58,855 bases of DNA from JBNKFV01 sp050289485 (GTDB lineage Bacteria; Pseudomonadota; Gammaproteobacteria; Pseudomonadales; Cellvibrionaceae), in assembly GCA_050289485.1 (NCBI GenBank), contig JBNKFV010000019.1, positions 1-58,855 of the forward strand. The letters run 5' to 3'. Below are positions 9,139-17,942 of the stretch, in pieces. A program made the translations under genes and the position numbers. The stretch's first letter is position 1, and the number at the start of each line of letters is the position of its first letter. The notes under the pieces are model-generated. The model worked only from the letters and a program-made list of their open reading frames with translations, did not search any database and had not been told where the DNA came from.

Positions 9139-10547
9139 GCCATTCCCAATTCTTTTAATTTGCGGGTGAGAGTATTTCGACCCCAGCCCAGCAAATTGGC
9201 AGCATCGCGTTTACGCCCCGCGGTATGCTTTAGTGCAGTTTCAATCAACGCTTTTTCAAACGTCGGCACGGCTTCGGCGAGAATATCATTTTGGCCTCGC
9301 GATAGCGCCTGGTCTGCCCAATGGCGCAGCGCTTTCTCCCAGTCACCAGAAGGCTGGCTGCCAGCTTCCAGATGGGTTAGCTCTGGGGGTAAATCCTGCA
9401 CGTGTATTTCACGGCCTGAGGCCATCACGGTGATCCAGCGGCAGGTATTCTCTAATTGGCGCACGTTGCCCGGCCAATCAAGACTGCCTAAGTAGTTTTC
9501 AGTAGCTGGCAACAACGTTTTGGGTTCTACACCCAGTTCGCCCGCGGCTTTCTGGAAAAAATACTGTGCCAGTTTAGGAATATCTTCACGACGGTCGGCA
9601 AGCCGGGGGATGTGAATCCGAATCACGTTTAAACGGTGAAACAAATCTTCGCGGAAGCGGTTGTCGGCCACCAGGTTTTCAAGGTTCTGATGCGTGGCGG
9701 CAATAATGCGCACATCCACTTTAACGGGCGTGTGGCCACCAACACGGTAAAACTCGCCGTCGGCCAGCACGCGTAACAGTCGCGTTTGGGTTTCGGCTGG
9801 CATATCTCCAATTTCATCCAGAAACAGGGTGCCGCCATTGGCTTGTTCAAAGCGCCCCTGGCGCTGTGCGCCTGCACCGGTAAAGGCACCTTTTTCGTGG
9901 CCGAACAATTCTGATTCGATAAGGTCCTTGGGAATGGCCGCCATATTGAGCGCAATAAACATGTTCTGTCGGCGCGGGCTATGTTGGTGTAATGCACGAG
10001 CAACCAGCTCTTTACCTGTACCCGATTCACCATTGATTAACACGGTAATATTAGATTGCGATAAGCGCCCAATCGCGCGAAACACTTCCTGCATGGCAGG
10101 GGCTTCACCAATAATTTCACTGTTGATATTGGCTACTTCCGGTGAGCGCTCGGTCGTTTTTTCCTGTACATGAGCCAGTGCGCGCTGGGTGACTGCCAGT
10201 GCTTCGTCTACGTCAAAAGGTTTGGGTAAATATTCAAATGCGCCACCTTGATAGGCGGCAACCGCACTGTCGAGGTCGGAGTGCGCGGTCATGATAATAA
10301 TGGGAGTGTCAGGCTTGATGCTGCGCAAGGTAGAGAGTAGTTCGAGGCCATCCATACCAGGCATGCGAATATCACTAATAATTACATCCGGCAGATTGCC
10401 TGGCTGTTCCTGGTTTAGATGAGCCAGTGCAGCATCGCCGGTTTCAAAACTGTTGGTCTGAAGATCTGCCTGTTGCAGGGCTTTTTCCAATACCCAGCGA
10501 ATCGAGCGGTCGTCATCAATAATCCAAACGCGGTTAGGCTTCTGCAT
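9120..10547 (-). CDS. ntrC: nitrogen regulation response regulator NtrC (NRI)
   Basis: A 475-residue sigma-54 activator. The receiver domain (about 5-120) has DDD at 11-13 and the phospho-acceptor Asp59 in ISDIRMPGMDG. The AAA+ domain has Walker A GESGTGKE, the sigma-54 contact loop GAFTGA and Walker B GGTLFLDEIGD. A C-terminal Fis-type HTH (RDAANLLGWGRNTLTRKL) follows. The frame is open 28 codons further upstream, but the ATG at 10547 gives the family N-terminus MQKPNRVWIIDDD. It overlaps the end of ntrB by 14 bases, implying coupled translation. Once phosphorylated by NtrB under nitrogen limitation it should activate glnA, whose sigma-54 promoter is visible at 23941-23956. Confidence 0.96.
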   Translation of the reverse strand: MQKPNRVWIIDDDRSIRWVLEKALQQADLQTNSFETGDAALAHLNQEQPGNLPDVIISDIRMPGMDGLELLSTLRSIKPDTPIIIMTAHSDLDSAVAAYQGGAFEYLPKPFDVDEALAVTQRALAHVQEKTTERSPEVANINSEIIGEAPAMQEVFRAIGRLSQSNITVLINGESGTGKELVARALHQHSPRRQNMFIALNMAAIPKDLIESELFGHEKGAFTGAGAQRQGRFEQANGGTLFLDEIGDMPAETQTRLLRVLADGEFYRVGGHTPVKVDVRIIAATHQNLENLVADNRFREDLFHRLNVIRIHIPRLADRREDIPKLAQYFFQKAAGELGVEPKTLLPATENYLGSLDWPGNVRQLENTCRWITVMASGREIHVQDLPPELTHLEAGSQPSGDWEKALRHWADQALSRGQNDILAEAVPTFEKALIETALKHTAGRKRDAANLLGWGRNTLTRKLKELGMAGSDDD

Positions 10548-11607
10548 GGTGTTGTTCCAGTGGTAAATAGATTGAGAAGGTGGTTTGTCCGGGGCGGCTT
10601 TCACATTCAACCAGCCCATGGTGTTGTGCAATCAAGTTTTGTGAAATCGAGAGGCCGAGGCCTGTGCCTTCTGCCCGCCCAGAAATCATGGGATAAAAAA
10701 TATTTTCTATCAGGTCTGGTGATATGCCCGGGCCGTTGTCTTTGATATCGAGGCGACACACCAACGGATAATGTTCGCGGCCAATGGTGAACTGGCGTTG
10801 CACCCGTGTTTTCAATTCTATAGTGCCTTGTGGAATTTTTGCCTCCAATATTGCCTGCATGGCATTGCGTACAATATTGAGTACAGCTTGTATCAGCATT
10901 TCGGTATCAGCCGGAAACTCGGGAATACTGGGGTCGTAATTGCGAATGAAAGTGACGGCACCTTTGCTTTCGGCCGTAATCAGTTTGGCAACGCGCTCGA
11001 GTACTTCGTGAATATTGATAGGGCGCCGGTTAAGGGTTTGCCGGGGCCCCAGCATTTTGTCGACCAAATTACGCAGGCGGTCGGCCTCGTCGATAATGAT
11101 CTGCGTATATTCTTCCAGGCTGCTATCCGGTAGCTCTCTGGCCAGCAGTTGGGCAGCACCACGAATACCACCCAAAGGGTTTTTGATTTCGTGGGCCATG
11201 CCCCGCACCAAATTGCGAGTTGTTTCTTGTGCCGAAATAAGCGCTTCTTCACGGCTGATGCGCAACAGGCGATCCAGAGGCTGAATTTCGATAGTCAGAT
11301 GGTTCAGTTCTGGCACTTGCGTCACCGAGTAGTCCACAGTAAGTATGTGGCCATTGTGTAGCCGCCAGCTGGCGCGACGTTTGGTGTAAGGGTGGTGGTA
11401 ACGCGATGCATCTTGCAGCGACGAGATTGCACTTTCTGATTCAAAGAAATAGTTGGTAATGGGTGTTGCGTACACCTGAGCCCGACTGATGGCCAGTAAG
11501 TCTTCCGCAGCAGGGTTCAGATAAAGAATGTTCAGCCCACCGTCCACCACCACAATGGCAGTGTTTAGCCCGTCCATTAATGACTGGTAGTTGGTTTCGG
11601 TGTTCAT
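10534..11607 (-). CDS. ntrB: nitrogen regulation sensor kinase/phosphatase NtrB (NRII)
   Basis: A 357-residue soluble histidine kinase. The PAS domain is at about 5-105. The HisKA dimerisation domain has the phosphorylated His139 in GMAHEIKNPLGG. The HATPase domain has the N box (VLNIVRNAMQAI) and the G boxes DNGPGI and GTGLGLSI. There are no membrane segments, as expected for NtrB, which is controlled by PII protein in the cytoplasm. It is the first gene of the ntrB-ntrC pair. A possible NtrC site lies about 100 bases upstream of the start. Confidence 0.96.
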   Translation of the reverse strand: MNTETNYQSLMDGLNTAIVVVDGGLNILYLNPAAEDLLAISRAQVYATPITNYFFESESAISSLQDASRYHHPYTKRRASWRLHNGHILTVDYSVTQVPELNHLTIEIQPLDRLLRISREEALISAQETTRNLVRGMAHEIKNPLGGIRGAAQLLARELPDSSLEEYTQIIIDEADRLRNLVDKMLGPRQTLNRRPINIHEVLERVAKLITAESKGAVTFIRNYDPSIPEFPADTEMLIQAVLNIVRNAMQAILEAKIPQGTIELKTRVQRQFTIGREHYPLVCRLDIKDNGPGISPDLIENIFYPMISGRAEGTGLGLSISQNLIAQHHGLVECESRPGQTTFSIYLPLEQHHAEA

Positions 11608-11708
11608 GCGTTTCCTGTTTTATACCACAACGGTATTGTGAGTCGGATTAACTGAGTGCGAGGACATACAGTCTTGCACTGCAAGTTTTAAACCAATATA
11701 AATAGGTA

Positions 11709-11725
11709 TGCGCAACTATGGTGCT
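11709..11725. promoter_or_regulatory. possible NtrC-binding site upstream of ntrB
   Basis: TGCGCAACTATGGTGCT matches the NtrC dyad TGCACCA-N3-TGGTGCA at 11 of 14 positions. It lies about 100 bases before the ntrB start, where enteric ntrBC promoters carry autoregulatory NtrC sites. Matched by eye only. Confidence 0.35.
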
Positions 11726-11848
11726 TTAACAGTGGTGGTGTGCCTGAAGATCAGGCGTATGGTTGAATTGCCGGAAAAGTACGCACCCTGCGTAACCAAT
11801 AATAGTGCGTTAATAGGTTTTTTGCTCTATTTTGGTGCGGTTGGCATG

Positions 11849-12382
11849 CTATTTTGCTTTGGCGCGATGGACGTAAACGGTAATCGGCTCGCCTGTTGAG
11901 AGGTTGCGACCTGTATTGGTGACGACACTGGCAGTGAATGTATGGCTGCCTGGGGCAATGTAGTTAATGTTGAAAGTGCCGTTTTGCTGAGGCTCTCCTA
12001 CGGGGCTGCCATTGTCGGTGAGTAGCAGATAATGGTTTTCCTGTAGCTGCGGTGTCACGCTTATGTTTACTGTCAGGTGCCATTCGCCGGGCATTAGATG
12101 GGTTTCCGGTGCGGGGCTACTAATGGCAACGTGGTAATTTGTGTTGCTTTTGGGGGGCGTTTTTTTTGCATGGGTTTGCGTGGTGGGTTTAATGGCTGGC
12201 TGTGTGTTGGTTTTGGGCACCTCCACGGTCTCTGCCTGCTTGTCGTTACCGGGGCTATCGGTATACGTCACTTTGCCATTTTCGTCGACCACTTTATATA
12301 CCGTTTGGGCGAACAACGGCATCGATACCATCATTGTGAAGGTCAGTGCCAGCATGCGGGCTGCGTGTGCTGTTTTTTCCAT
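11849..12382 (-). CDS. DUF4124 domain-containing secreted protein
   Basis: A 177-residue protein with a signal peptide (about 1-25, ending SMPLFAQ) followed by a DUF4124 domain (about 26-60, VYKVVDENGKVTYTDSPGND). After a low-complexity Thr/Lys/Pro linker, a C-terminal beta-rich part (about 85-177) resembles an immunoglobulin-like fold with GSHTFTASVVT. DUF4124 proteins of unknown function are commonly found next to glnA/ntrBC in pseudomonads and relatives, which matches this position. It is probably periplasmic. Confidence 0.8.
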   Translation of the reverse strand: MEKTAHAARMLALTFTMMVSMPLFAQTVYKVVDENGKVTYTDSPGNDKQAETVEVPKTNTQPAIKPTTQTHAKKTPPKSNTNYHVAISSPAPETHLMPGEWHLTVNISVTPQLQENHYLLLTDNGSPVGEPQQNGTFNINYIAPGSHTFTASVVTNTGRNLSTGEPITVYVHRAKAK

Positions 12383-12498
12383 GTTTAGATCACCGTGGCG
12401 TCTTTTTCAGGCTGATAACCAGTATAGCGTCTTGTGTGTTTGACCACACCTAGCGCGCTTGGTGCCGATGGCGTTTCAGATTTGTGGGCGCTGTCCCT

Positions 12499-14922
12499 TT
12501 ATTTGGTCTGGCTCGTGTCAGCCAGCAGGTAGGTGTGTTGGAAAACATCTTTGGGCATCGGTTTATCGAAAAAGTATCCTTGGTAGAGAATGTCTTCGTA
12601 TTGATTGAGCCAGGCGGCTTGTGCGTCGGTTTCAACCCCTTCTGCCACTACAACCAAATTAAAGGTTTTGGCAATCGCGATAATGGATGTTGCCAGAGCC
12701 TCATCCTGCGCATCAACAGTAAGGTCTTTGATAAACGACTTGTCGATCTTCAGCTTGTTAATGGGCAATCGCTTCAGATAGCTCAGCGAGCTGTAGCCGG
12801 TACCAAAGTCGTCCAATGCGAAGGTAATGCCCAGGCTTTGTAGTACACGAATTTTCTCCACGACTTCGTCGAGGCGAAGCAATGCGGCACCTTCGGTAAT
12901 TTCTAACTCAATACAGCTGCCGGGAATGTCATGGCGTTCGAGAATGGTTTCAATCTGCTGTGCAAAGTCGTGACGGTGCAATTCTCGGGCGCTGATATTT
13001 ACGGCAATACGAAAGCCTGGCGGCAAGGTGTCGTGGGTACGTAGTTCGCGCAAAAAGATACATACTTCTTCGAGTACTAACTGATCAACCTCGTTGATCA
13101 TATCGGTGTTTTCCAGAAAATCGATAAAGTTTACTGGTTGGATCAATCCTCGCTCTGGGTGAATCCAGCGCACCAGTGCTTCGGCACTGACCACACGTCT
13201 GCTTTTACTGTCGACAATAGGTTGCAAGTAAAAGGTAAATTGTCGCTCTTTAATAGCATTGTTGAGCTCGGCTTCAAGAATTACGGCGCGATCAATTTCT
13301 GCCGCCATGGCCGCTTCAAAAAAGCGATAGCAGCCGCGCCCGGCTTTTTTGGCCTGATACATGGCGGTATCGGCAAAGCGCAGCAGGGTTTCCGTGTTAT
13401 CGGCGGCATCCGGGTAAATAACAATGCCGATACTGGCCGCAATATAGTATAGCTTTCCGTCTACCCTCATGGGCTTGCTGATTTGGTGCATCAGGTTTTC
13501 AGCAAATTCACGCGCGTACTTTCTGGCAACGTCGAGAGAATTTGGCAGGTTTGGCAGGCTGAATACAAACTCGTCGCCACCGAGGCGTGAGAGGGTTTGG
13601 CTTTGATTGATCTGACTTTTTAATATGCGTGAAATTTTTAGCAGTACTTCGTCACCAATAGAATGCCCCATGGTGTCATTAATACGCTTAAAGTCGTCCA
13701 GATCGATAAATAAAATAGCACCAAACGTATTGTTATTTTTAACCTGTGCCAAGTCGCGGCTCACATTGCTGATAAGCATATTGCGATTGGGTAGCCCGGT
13801 GAGGGCATCGAAATAGGCCAGATTTTCAATGCGTTGTTCAGCTTTTACCCGGTCAGTAATGTCGCTGGCCATGATCAATACATAGGTCTTATCAATACAA
13901 AGAAACGGCACGAGAGACATTTGCATAATGTGGCTATCACCCTGGGCATCAGTCAGGGTTAGCTGGGCGTTTAGCAGTGGTAGTTTGTCTGTTGCAATGT
14001 TGTCAATTTTCTTTCGTACTGCGTCACTTTCATCTTGCTTCAGGGTGTATATCGCGTCGAAGAAGTTTTTGCCGATCAGCTGCTTGGCATCTTGAGCGTA
14101 AAACTCAGCAGCGCAGGCGTTAATAAATAGTATATTGCCGCTGTAATCGAGTGCAAAAATGTGGTTGGGGCTGGAGTCGAGAATAATCCGCAACTGCTTT
14201 TCATTTCTTTCGAGGCTGGTGCGGTGTTCTTCAGATTCTTCGATAAATTCGTTAGCCGCGTTAATAATAAGGCTTAGTTCGTTATTGCGGTGCTGTGGAA
14301 TATGTTCAATCCGTTGGCCGGGTTCGCGATTGTTTTTAATCGTCTCAAAACGGCGGGCCACTTCGGTCAGTGGTCGGGTCAGCATAAAGTGGTATAGCAA
14401 CAACAGCACCAATGCCAGGCTGAAGTTGCGGGCAATACCGGTTAGAAAAATAGTAATCGCGCGCTCGTAAAATGGTGCCAGGGCAATATCTTTGTTTATC
14501 ACCAGGCTGATACGCCCTTCGTAGGCACCGTCGGAATAGATGAGGTCTTTGTTGTATTTTACGTTTGCTTCAGCCAGCAGCGTACTGATCAGGAGTGTAC
14601 TGGAGAGGGTTGTTGGCCGCATAAATGTGGCCATGATACGGTTTTGATCGTCGTAGATGGTTGCTTCAGTGATATAGTCGTAGTATTGCAGCCCTTTTAC
14701 CACTTCCATTGCGAGTTCGTTGTCGAGCAGGTGCACTGCTCGGCCGGCGGCATTTGAGGTTACGCGAAAGATCTCGTTAATGCTGTTATCGAGCGCCGCG
14801 CGTTGGCTGCGAAAATCGATATAAACTTGCAGCAGGGCAATAGCAACGCCCAGTATCAGTGCCAGCGCAAGGCTGGATTTCATGATTTTGAAGGCGAGGC
14901 GTTTAAAAAGGCTGATGCTCAT
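12499..14922 (-). CDS. membrane-bound PAS-GGDEF-EAL cyclic-di-GMP protein
   Basis: An 807-residue inner-membrane protein. TM1 is at about 15-35, with a periplasmic sensor of about 120 residues. TM2 is at about 160-180 and is followed by a HAMP-like stretch. A PAS domain (about 245-360) ends in the PAC-like DITDRVKAEQRIENLAYFDA. The GGDEF domain (about 370-535) has an intact LGGDEFV active site. The EAL domain (about 550-800) has intact EALVRW, DDFGTGYSSL and EGVET motifs. Both catalytic signatures are present, so it could make and break c-di-GMP, with either activity controlled by the sensor. It is a single-gene unit, divergent from a periplasmic binding protein gene across 411 bases. Confidence 0.93.
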   Translation of the reverse strand: MSISLFKRLAFKIMKSSLALALILGVAIALLQVYIDFRSQRAALDNSINEIFRVTSNAAGRAVHLLDNELAMEVVKGLQYYDYITEATIYDDQNRIMATFMRPTTLSSTLLISTLLAEANVKYNKDLIYSDGAYEGRISLVINKDIALAPFYERAITIFLTGIARNFSLALVLLLLYHFMLTRPLTEVARRFETIKNNREPGQRIEHIPQHRNNELSLIINAANEFIEESEEHRTSLERNEKQLRIILDSSPNHIFALDYSGNILFINACAAEFYAQDAKQLIGKNFFDAIYTLKQDESDAVRKKIDNIATDKLPLLNAQLTLTDAQGDSHIMQMSLVPFLCIDKTYVLIMASDITDRVKAEQRIENLAYFDALTGLPNRNMLISNVSRDLAQVKNNNTFGAILFIDLDDFKRINDTMGHSIGDEVLLKISRILKSQINQSQTLSRLGGDEFVFSLPNLPNSLDVARKYAREFAENLMHQISKPMRVDGKLYYIAASIGIVIYPDAADNTETLLRFADTAMYQAKKAGRGCYRFFEAAMAAEIDRAVILEAELNNAIKERQFTFYLQPIVDSKSRRVVSAEALVRWIHPERGLIQPVNFIDFLENTDMINEVDQLVLEEVCIFLRELRTHDTLPPGFRIAVNISARELHRHDFAQQIETILERHDIPGSCIELEITEGAALLRLDEVVEKIRVLQSLGITFALDDFGTGYSSLSYLKRLPINKLKIDKSFIKDLTVDAQDEALATSIIAIAKTFNLVVVAEGVETDAQAAWLNQYEDILYQGYFFDKPMPKDVFQHTYLLADTSQTK

Positions 14923-15333
14923 TGAGAGTCTTGTATTCCCGTGTTTCTGGCAGCATTGTTACTACCCTGATACCAATAAATCCTAGATACTGACAACGAT
15001 TTTACCCCCTTGCCAAGGATAATATGGTGCGAAAATCCCTAGGGTTTGCTTTATTGTTATTTTAGGTGACAATTGAAGGGGCCCTCTGATTCTTGTATAG
15101 GCTGGTTTTATCTCAAATGTGGCTTTAAAGGTCAAGTTGTCCTAAAGTGTCTCGCTCAACGTAGATGAAATTTATGGGTCATAAGCTCTTTGTATACTCG
15201 AAAGAATCATTGACACGACATATCTACTGCGGACCGGGGTTGCTGGTATGGTAATGACAGGGGTTGGGATCAGCGCTGTTAAAAGGCCTGTTCAGAATAT
15301 ATTAAACAACATCCGAGTCGAAGGCATCGAATT
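14923..15333. other. divergent intergenic region, 411 bp
   Basis: This lies between the GGDEF-EAL gene (minus) and the binding-protein gene (plus). It must hold both promoters. I see no coding frame, strong repeat or recognisable operator. Confidence 0.5.
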
Positions 15334-16128
15334 ATGAACATCTTCGGATCACCTATCCGTTTGCGTCCCCCTCGATTTGTCCTGCAGAAGGGGTGTGCCT
15401 GCCTGATTTTGGCGTTGTTTAGCGTTGCCTTACGTGCCGCTGAGCCGGTGCAGGTGTATGCAATTGCGCTTGATTATCGGCTAAATGAAGAGGGGACTAA
15501 GCATTATAATCGCTTGCTAAAAGCCGCTCAGGAGAAAGGCTTGAATTTTGAGGTCACGGTCAGACCTTTAAAACGTTCTCATTCAAGTTTTAAGTCAGAT
15601 GATAGCAGTTGCCTTTTTCCGGGAAGTATTCATGCACTCATGGCTAACGATCCAGATTATGCTGGGCTAAAGCTTATAGCATCTGATCCTGTCGACTATG
15701 TGAGCTTAAGAGTGCTAACAAATCGAAACCGCAAAGTTATTAGTTCCACAGATGAGATTTCTGGCAAACGTGTAGCGATTTTGAATGGCATGAATTTGGA
15801 ACAGTTACTGGGTCATGTTCGTGTTGAACTCGAATCTACTCCAAGTGAGTACATTAGTTTAAAAATGTTAGAGGCGGGTCGATTAGATGCTTTGTTGAGC
15901 TTTACGCCAGACATACTCTTGGCTGCAGAGGATCTAGGTTTGCCGGTTCCACGTTTTGACGAAAAACTGGCGTTACTAAGGGATGAAGGTGCATCACTGA
16001 TTTGCCGCGATAATTTAGTCAATCGAGAATTTGTTAAGGGATTCAATAGCATTCTAAAAAATTTAAAAAAGTCTGGCGAGTTACAACGTATTTTGGGGAA
16101 GTACGCAGTAATAGCTCCTTACGAATAA
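15334..16128 (+). CDS. orphan periplasmic solute-binding-like protein (PBP2 / SBP_bac_3 type)
   Basis: A 264-residue secreted protein. The signal peptide (about 18-37) ends FSVALRAAEPV. The body reads as a type 2 periplasmic binding fold, with VSLRVLTNRN, EISGKRVAILNGMN, a second lobe with LEAGRLDALLSF and the C-terminal ILKNLKKSGELQRILGKY. No permease or ATPase gene is nearby, so it may serve a sensor or act alone. It sits opposite a GGDEF-EAL gene, but a functional link is only a guess. The ligand is unknown. Confidence 0.75.
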   Translation: MNIFGSPIRLRPPRFVLQKGCACLILALFSVALRAAEPVQVYAIALDYRLNEEGTKHYNRLLKAAQEKGLNFEVTVRPLKRSHSSFKSDDSSCLFPGSIHALMANDPDYAGLKLIASDPVDYVSLRVLTNRNRKVISSTDEISGKRVAILNGMNLEQLLGHVRVELESTPSEYISLKMLEAGRLDALLSFTPDILLAAEDLGLPVPRFDEKLALLRDEGASLICRDNLVNREFVKGFNSILKNLKKSGELQRILGKYAVIAPYE

Positions 16129-16191
16129 GAAAGGTTAAATTAATACCTTTCTGCAAAAATAGAAAGCTATTTTCAGTGGATTTCATCTAAA

Positions 16192-16228
16192 TCAAACCTC
16201 CTTCAAGTAGTGCTAGAAGGAGGTTTGA
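16192..16228. terminator. 13-bp hairpin between convergent genes
   Basis: TCAAACCTCCTTC pairs perfectly with GAAGGAGGTTTGA across an 11-base loop, between the stops of the binding-protein gene and the minus-strand citrate-synthase-like genes. No long T run follows on either strand. It is probably a bidirectional terminator. Confidence 0.6.
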
Positions 16229-16261
16229 ACAGATTGGATGGCTAGAAGGGCCTAGTTCTCA

Positions 16262-17065
16262 TTATAGTGTTCTTGCCGGAACACCTGTGTAAAGAACATC
16301 TGTAACCTGTAGTGGAGAAAATGTACCATGTTCACGTTCTGCAGCGTCGGTATGGCAGGCAGTGATTCCACTAAAAACTAAAACGGTCAATAAGCGATAA
16401 ACATCCTTTGGACTGTAGCCTTGATCGGAAAGGAAGGCTGAAATATACATTGCGATGTTCATTGATTCATCGAAGCGCTTTAAAATAATCTCTTCTATTT
16501 CAAATGCTAGTTGTAAATGTGGCCCAATGTTAAACCCAAGATTTTGGGTAACCCGTGTCATTGCTTTAATACGTTCATCACCTTTTGCTACAGGTCTGGC
16601 ATATCCCATAATGCGTAATTTCCCATTATGCTTCTTGATGTTCTCATTAATAATGTCGTTGATGTTTTCTCCGTGCTGCGTGGCCTTATATACTTTTTGG
16701 ATAAATGCTACTGAATCTTTGAATGGCTTTATGCCATAGATCATAGAGTCAGCACTAAGAACGCCTGCACATGTAGATGCTACCACGCTCGCTCCGGCCG
16801 AGCCTCCCAGTGCTCCTATACGATTGCACCAAATGCGGGGGTCAGGCCAGCTTAGGCAAATATGTGCGGCCTCCAACCAGTCTGCAAGTGCCCGGCTAGG
16901 CATTCTCCCTGTGGCGTTTAGCATAATTATTTGCATATAACTGTGCTTGCCGACAAGATCGTTCATCATGTCGTAGCCATGGCTATTGATTGCTTTGCCG
17001 GTAATCCAACCACCTTTTTTACTTTTAATCTTTCCTCTATAGCTATCCCATAGTGTGTAAGTCAT
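16262..17065 (-). CDS. citrate-synthase / citryl-CoA-lyase-fold protein B, catalytic residues replaced
   Basis: A 267-residue protein of the citrate synthase superfamily. Recognisable blocks are the N-terminal INSHGYDMMNDLVGKHSYMQ, the middle WPDPRIWCNRIGALGG, RIMGYARPVAKGDERIKAM (in place of GFGHPVY..GDPRA) and SMNIAMYISAFLSDQGYSP (in place of the NVDFY block). Aligned by eye, the two catalytic histidines correspond to Tyr110 and Ala156, and the catalytic aspartate to Ala205. It is shorter than citrate synthase (about 430) and near citryl-CoA lyase length (about 270). It overlaps the upstream paralogue by 4 bases, so the two are probably translated together and may form a hetero-oligomer. 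Classical citrate synthesis is unlikely; the function is unknown. Confidence 0.75.
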   Translation of the reverse strand: MTYTLWDSYRGKIKSKKGGWITGKAINSHGYDMMNDLVGKHSYMQIIMLNATGRMPSRALADWLEAAHICLSWPDPRIWCNRIGALGGSAGASVVASTCAGVLSADSMIYGIKPFKDSVAFIQKVYKATQHGENINDIINENIKKHNGKLRIMGYARPVAKGDERIKAMTRVTQNLGFNIGPHLQLAFEIEEIILKRFDESMNIAMYISAFLSDQGYSPKDVYRLLTVLVFSGITACHTDAAEREHGTFSPLQVTDVLYTGVPARTL

Positions 17066-17901
17066 AGCGTGACCTCCGATTCTTTATATATTGCTGATTT
17101 TAGTGCCGCTTCGCCTTCAATTTCATAGCAGTCATCTGATTCAAAAAGCATGCTTGTTAGCGACTTTTCGCTATACTCTAATCCGTGAGCAAGTAGGCCT
17201 GGCGCACCTATTAACTGCATTAGGGCTCCACCGTGTTCGGGGTGAAAACCTAAGGCCGTCAGTACGGCGGCACAGACGCCTGCTTTAGTAATGCCAATAT
17301 TTTTCTTGATTAATTCATTATTTAAAGTAGTGACCCATTTAATGATCGGCTGACTGCTTGAGTTGTCGAAACTTTCCAATAATGTTGTAGCGTAAGGGTC
17401 TATATCACCATAGACAGTATCAAAGCCGGGGATGTTATTCTTACGTCTTCTGTCTAACGAGTCCAAAACCTGTTCTACAGGTTTTTCGGGGGCTGTTAAA
17501 AAATAGCGCATAATATGCGCAACCTTTCCGACACCATCAAAATCACCTCCGTAAACTGAAAGTGAAATCGGTAGCAAATGTATTGCCAGCGTTTTGCTTA
17601 CCCCTGCAGTGATGCTTGCCTGAGTTGCCGTGTTTCTAGGTCCCGGATTTATCATCGCTATGCAAAGCTTTCTAAATAAGTGACTCTGTTCCTCATTTGG
17701 CATTTCGCCGCGAAATAACAGATAAATAACGTCTGAGAGTTCGCATTTTTCCATTAACTCCAAATGCTTGTATCCGTGTATTCTCATGTCCTCTATAAGG
17801 TAAGGGTTTTTTGGAGAAGCTGTTTCCTCCGTTATGGTCGTTGTCAAGCAAGTTGCAAATTTTAATCCGCGACTGCGGACATCGATCGGTTCTTTTGTCA
17901 T
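17062..17901 (-). CDS. citrate-synthase / citryl-CoA-lyase-fold protein A, catalytic residues replaced
   Basis: A 279-residue member of the same superfamily as its downstream neighbour. Blocks that align with citryl-CoA lyases are IHGYKHLELMEKCELSDVIY, GPRNTATQASITAGVSKTLA, SLSVYGGDFDG (HGGA site), NNIPGFDTVYGDIDPYA (PGFGHP..DPRA site) and ITKAGVCAAVLTALGF followed by GAPGLLAHGLEY. By eye the catalytic His, His, Asp correspond to Tyr117, Asp161 and Lys206. It is the middle gene of a minus-strand run: TPP enzyme, 41-base gap, protein A, 4-base overlap, protein B. The fold is confident; the reaction is not known and may not be catalytic at all. Confidence 0.75.
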   Translation of the reverse strand: MTKEPIDVRSRGLKFATCLTTTITEETASPKNPYLIEDMRIHGYKHLELMEKCELSDVIYLLFRGEMPNEEQSHLFRKLCIAMINPGPRNTATQASITAGVSKTLAIHLLPISLSVYGGDFDGVGKVAHIMRYFLTAPEKPVEQVLDSLDRRRKNNIPGFDTVYGDIDPYATTLLESFDNSSSQPIIKWVTTLNNELIKKNIGITKAGVCAAVLTALGFHPEHGGALMQLIGAPGLLAHGLEYSEKSLTSMLFESDDCYEIEGEAALKSAIYKESEVTL

Positions 17902-17942
17902 GGTTGTATCCTGCCTTTAATAGTTAATAAATAAAGTTGTTA

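Noticed and set aside
10548..10631. Longer N-terminus for NtrC
   Set aside because: It lies inside ntrB in another frame; the family start and overlap pattern favour 10547.
11708..11899. 63-codon plus-strand frame opposite ntrB leader
   Set aside because: It overlaps the DUF4124 gene end on the other strand and has no ribosome site or domain.
16262..17901. A single citrate synthase gene split by a frameshift
   Set aside because: Each frame carries its own version of all fold blocks in order, so they are two paralogues, not two halves.
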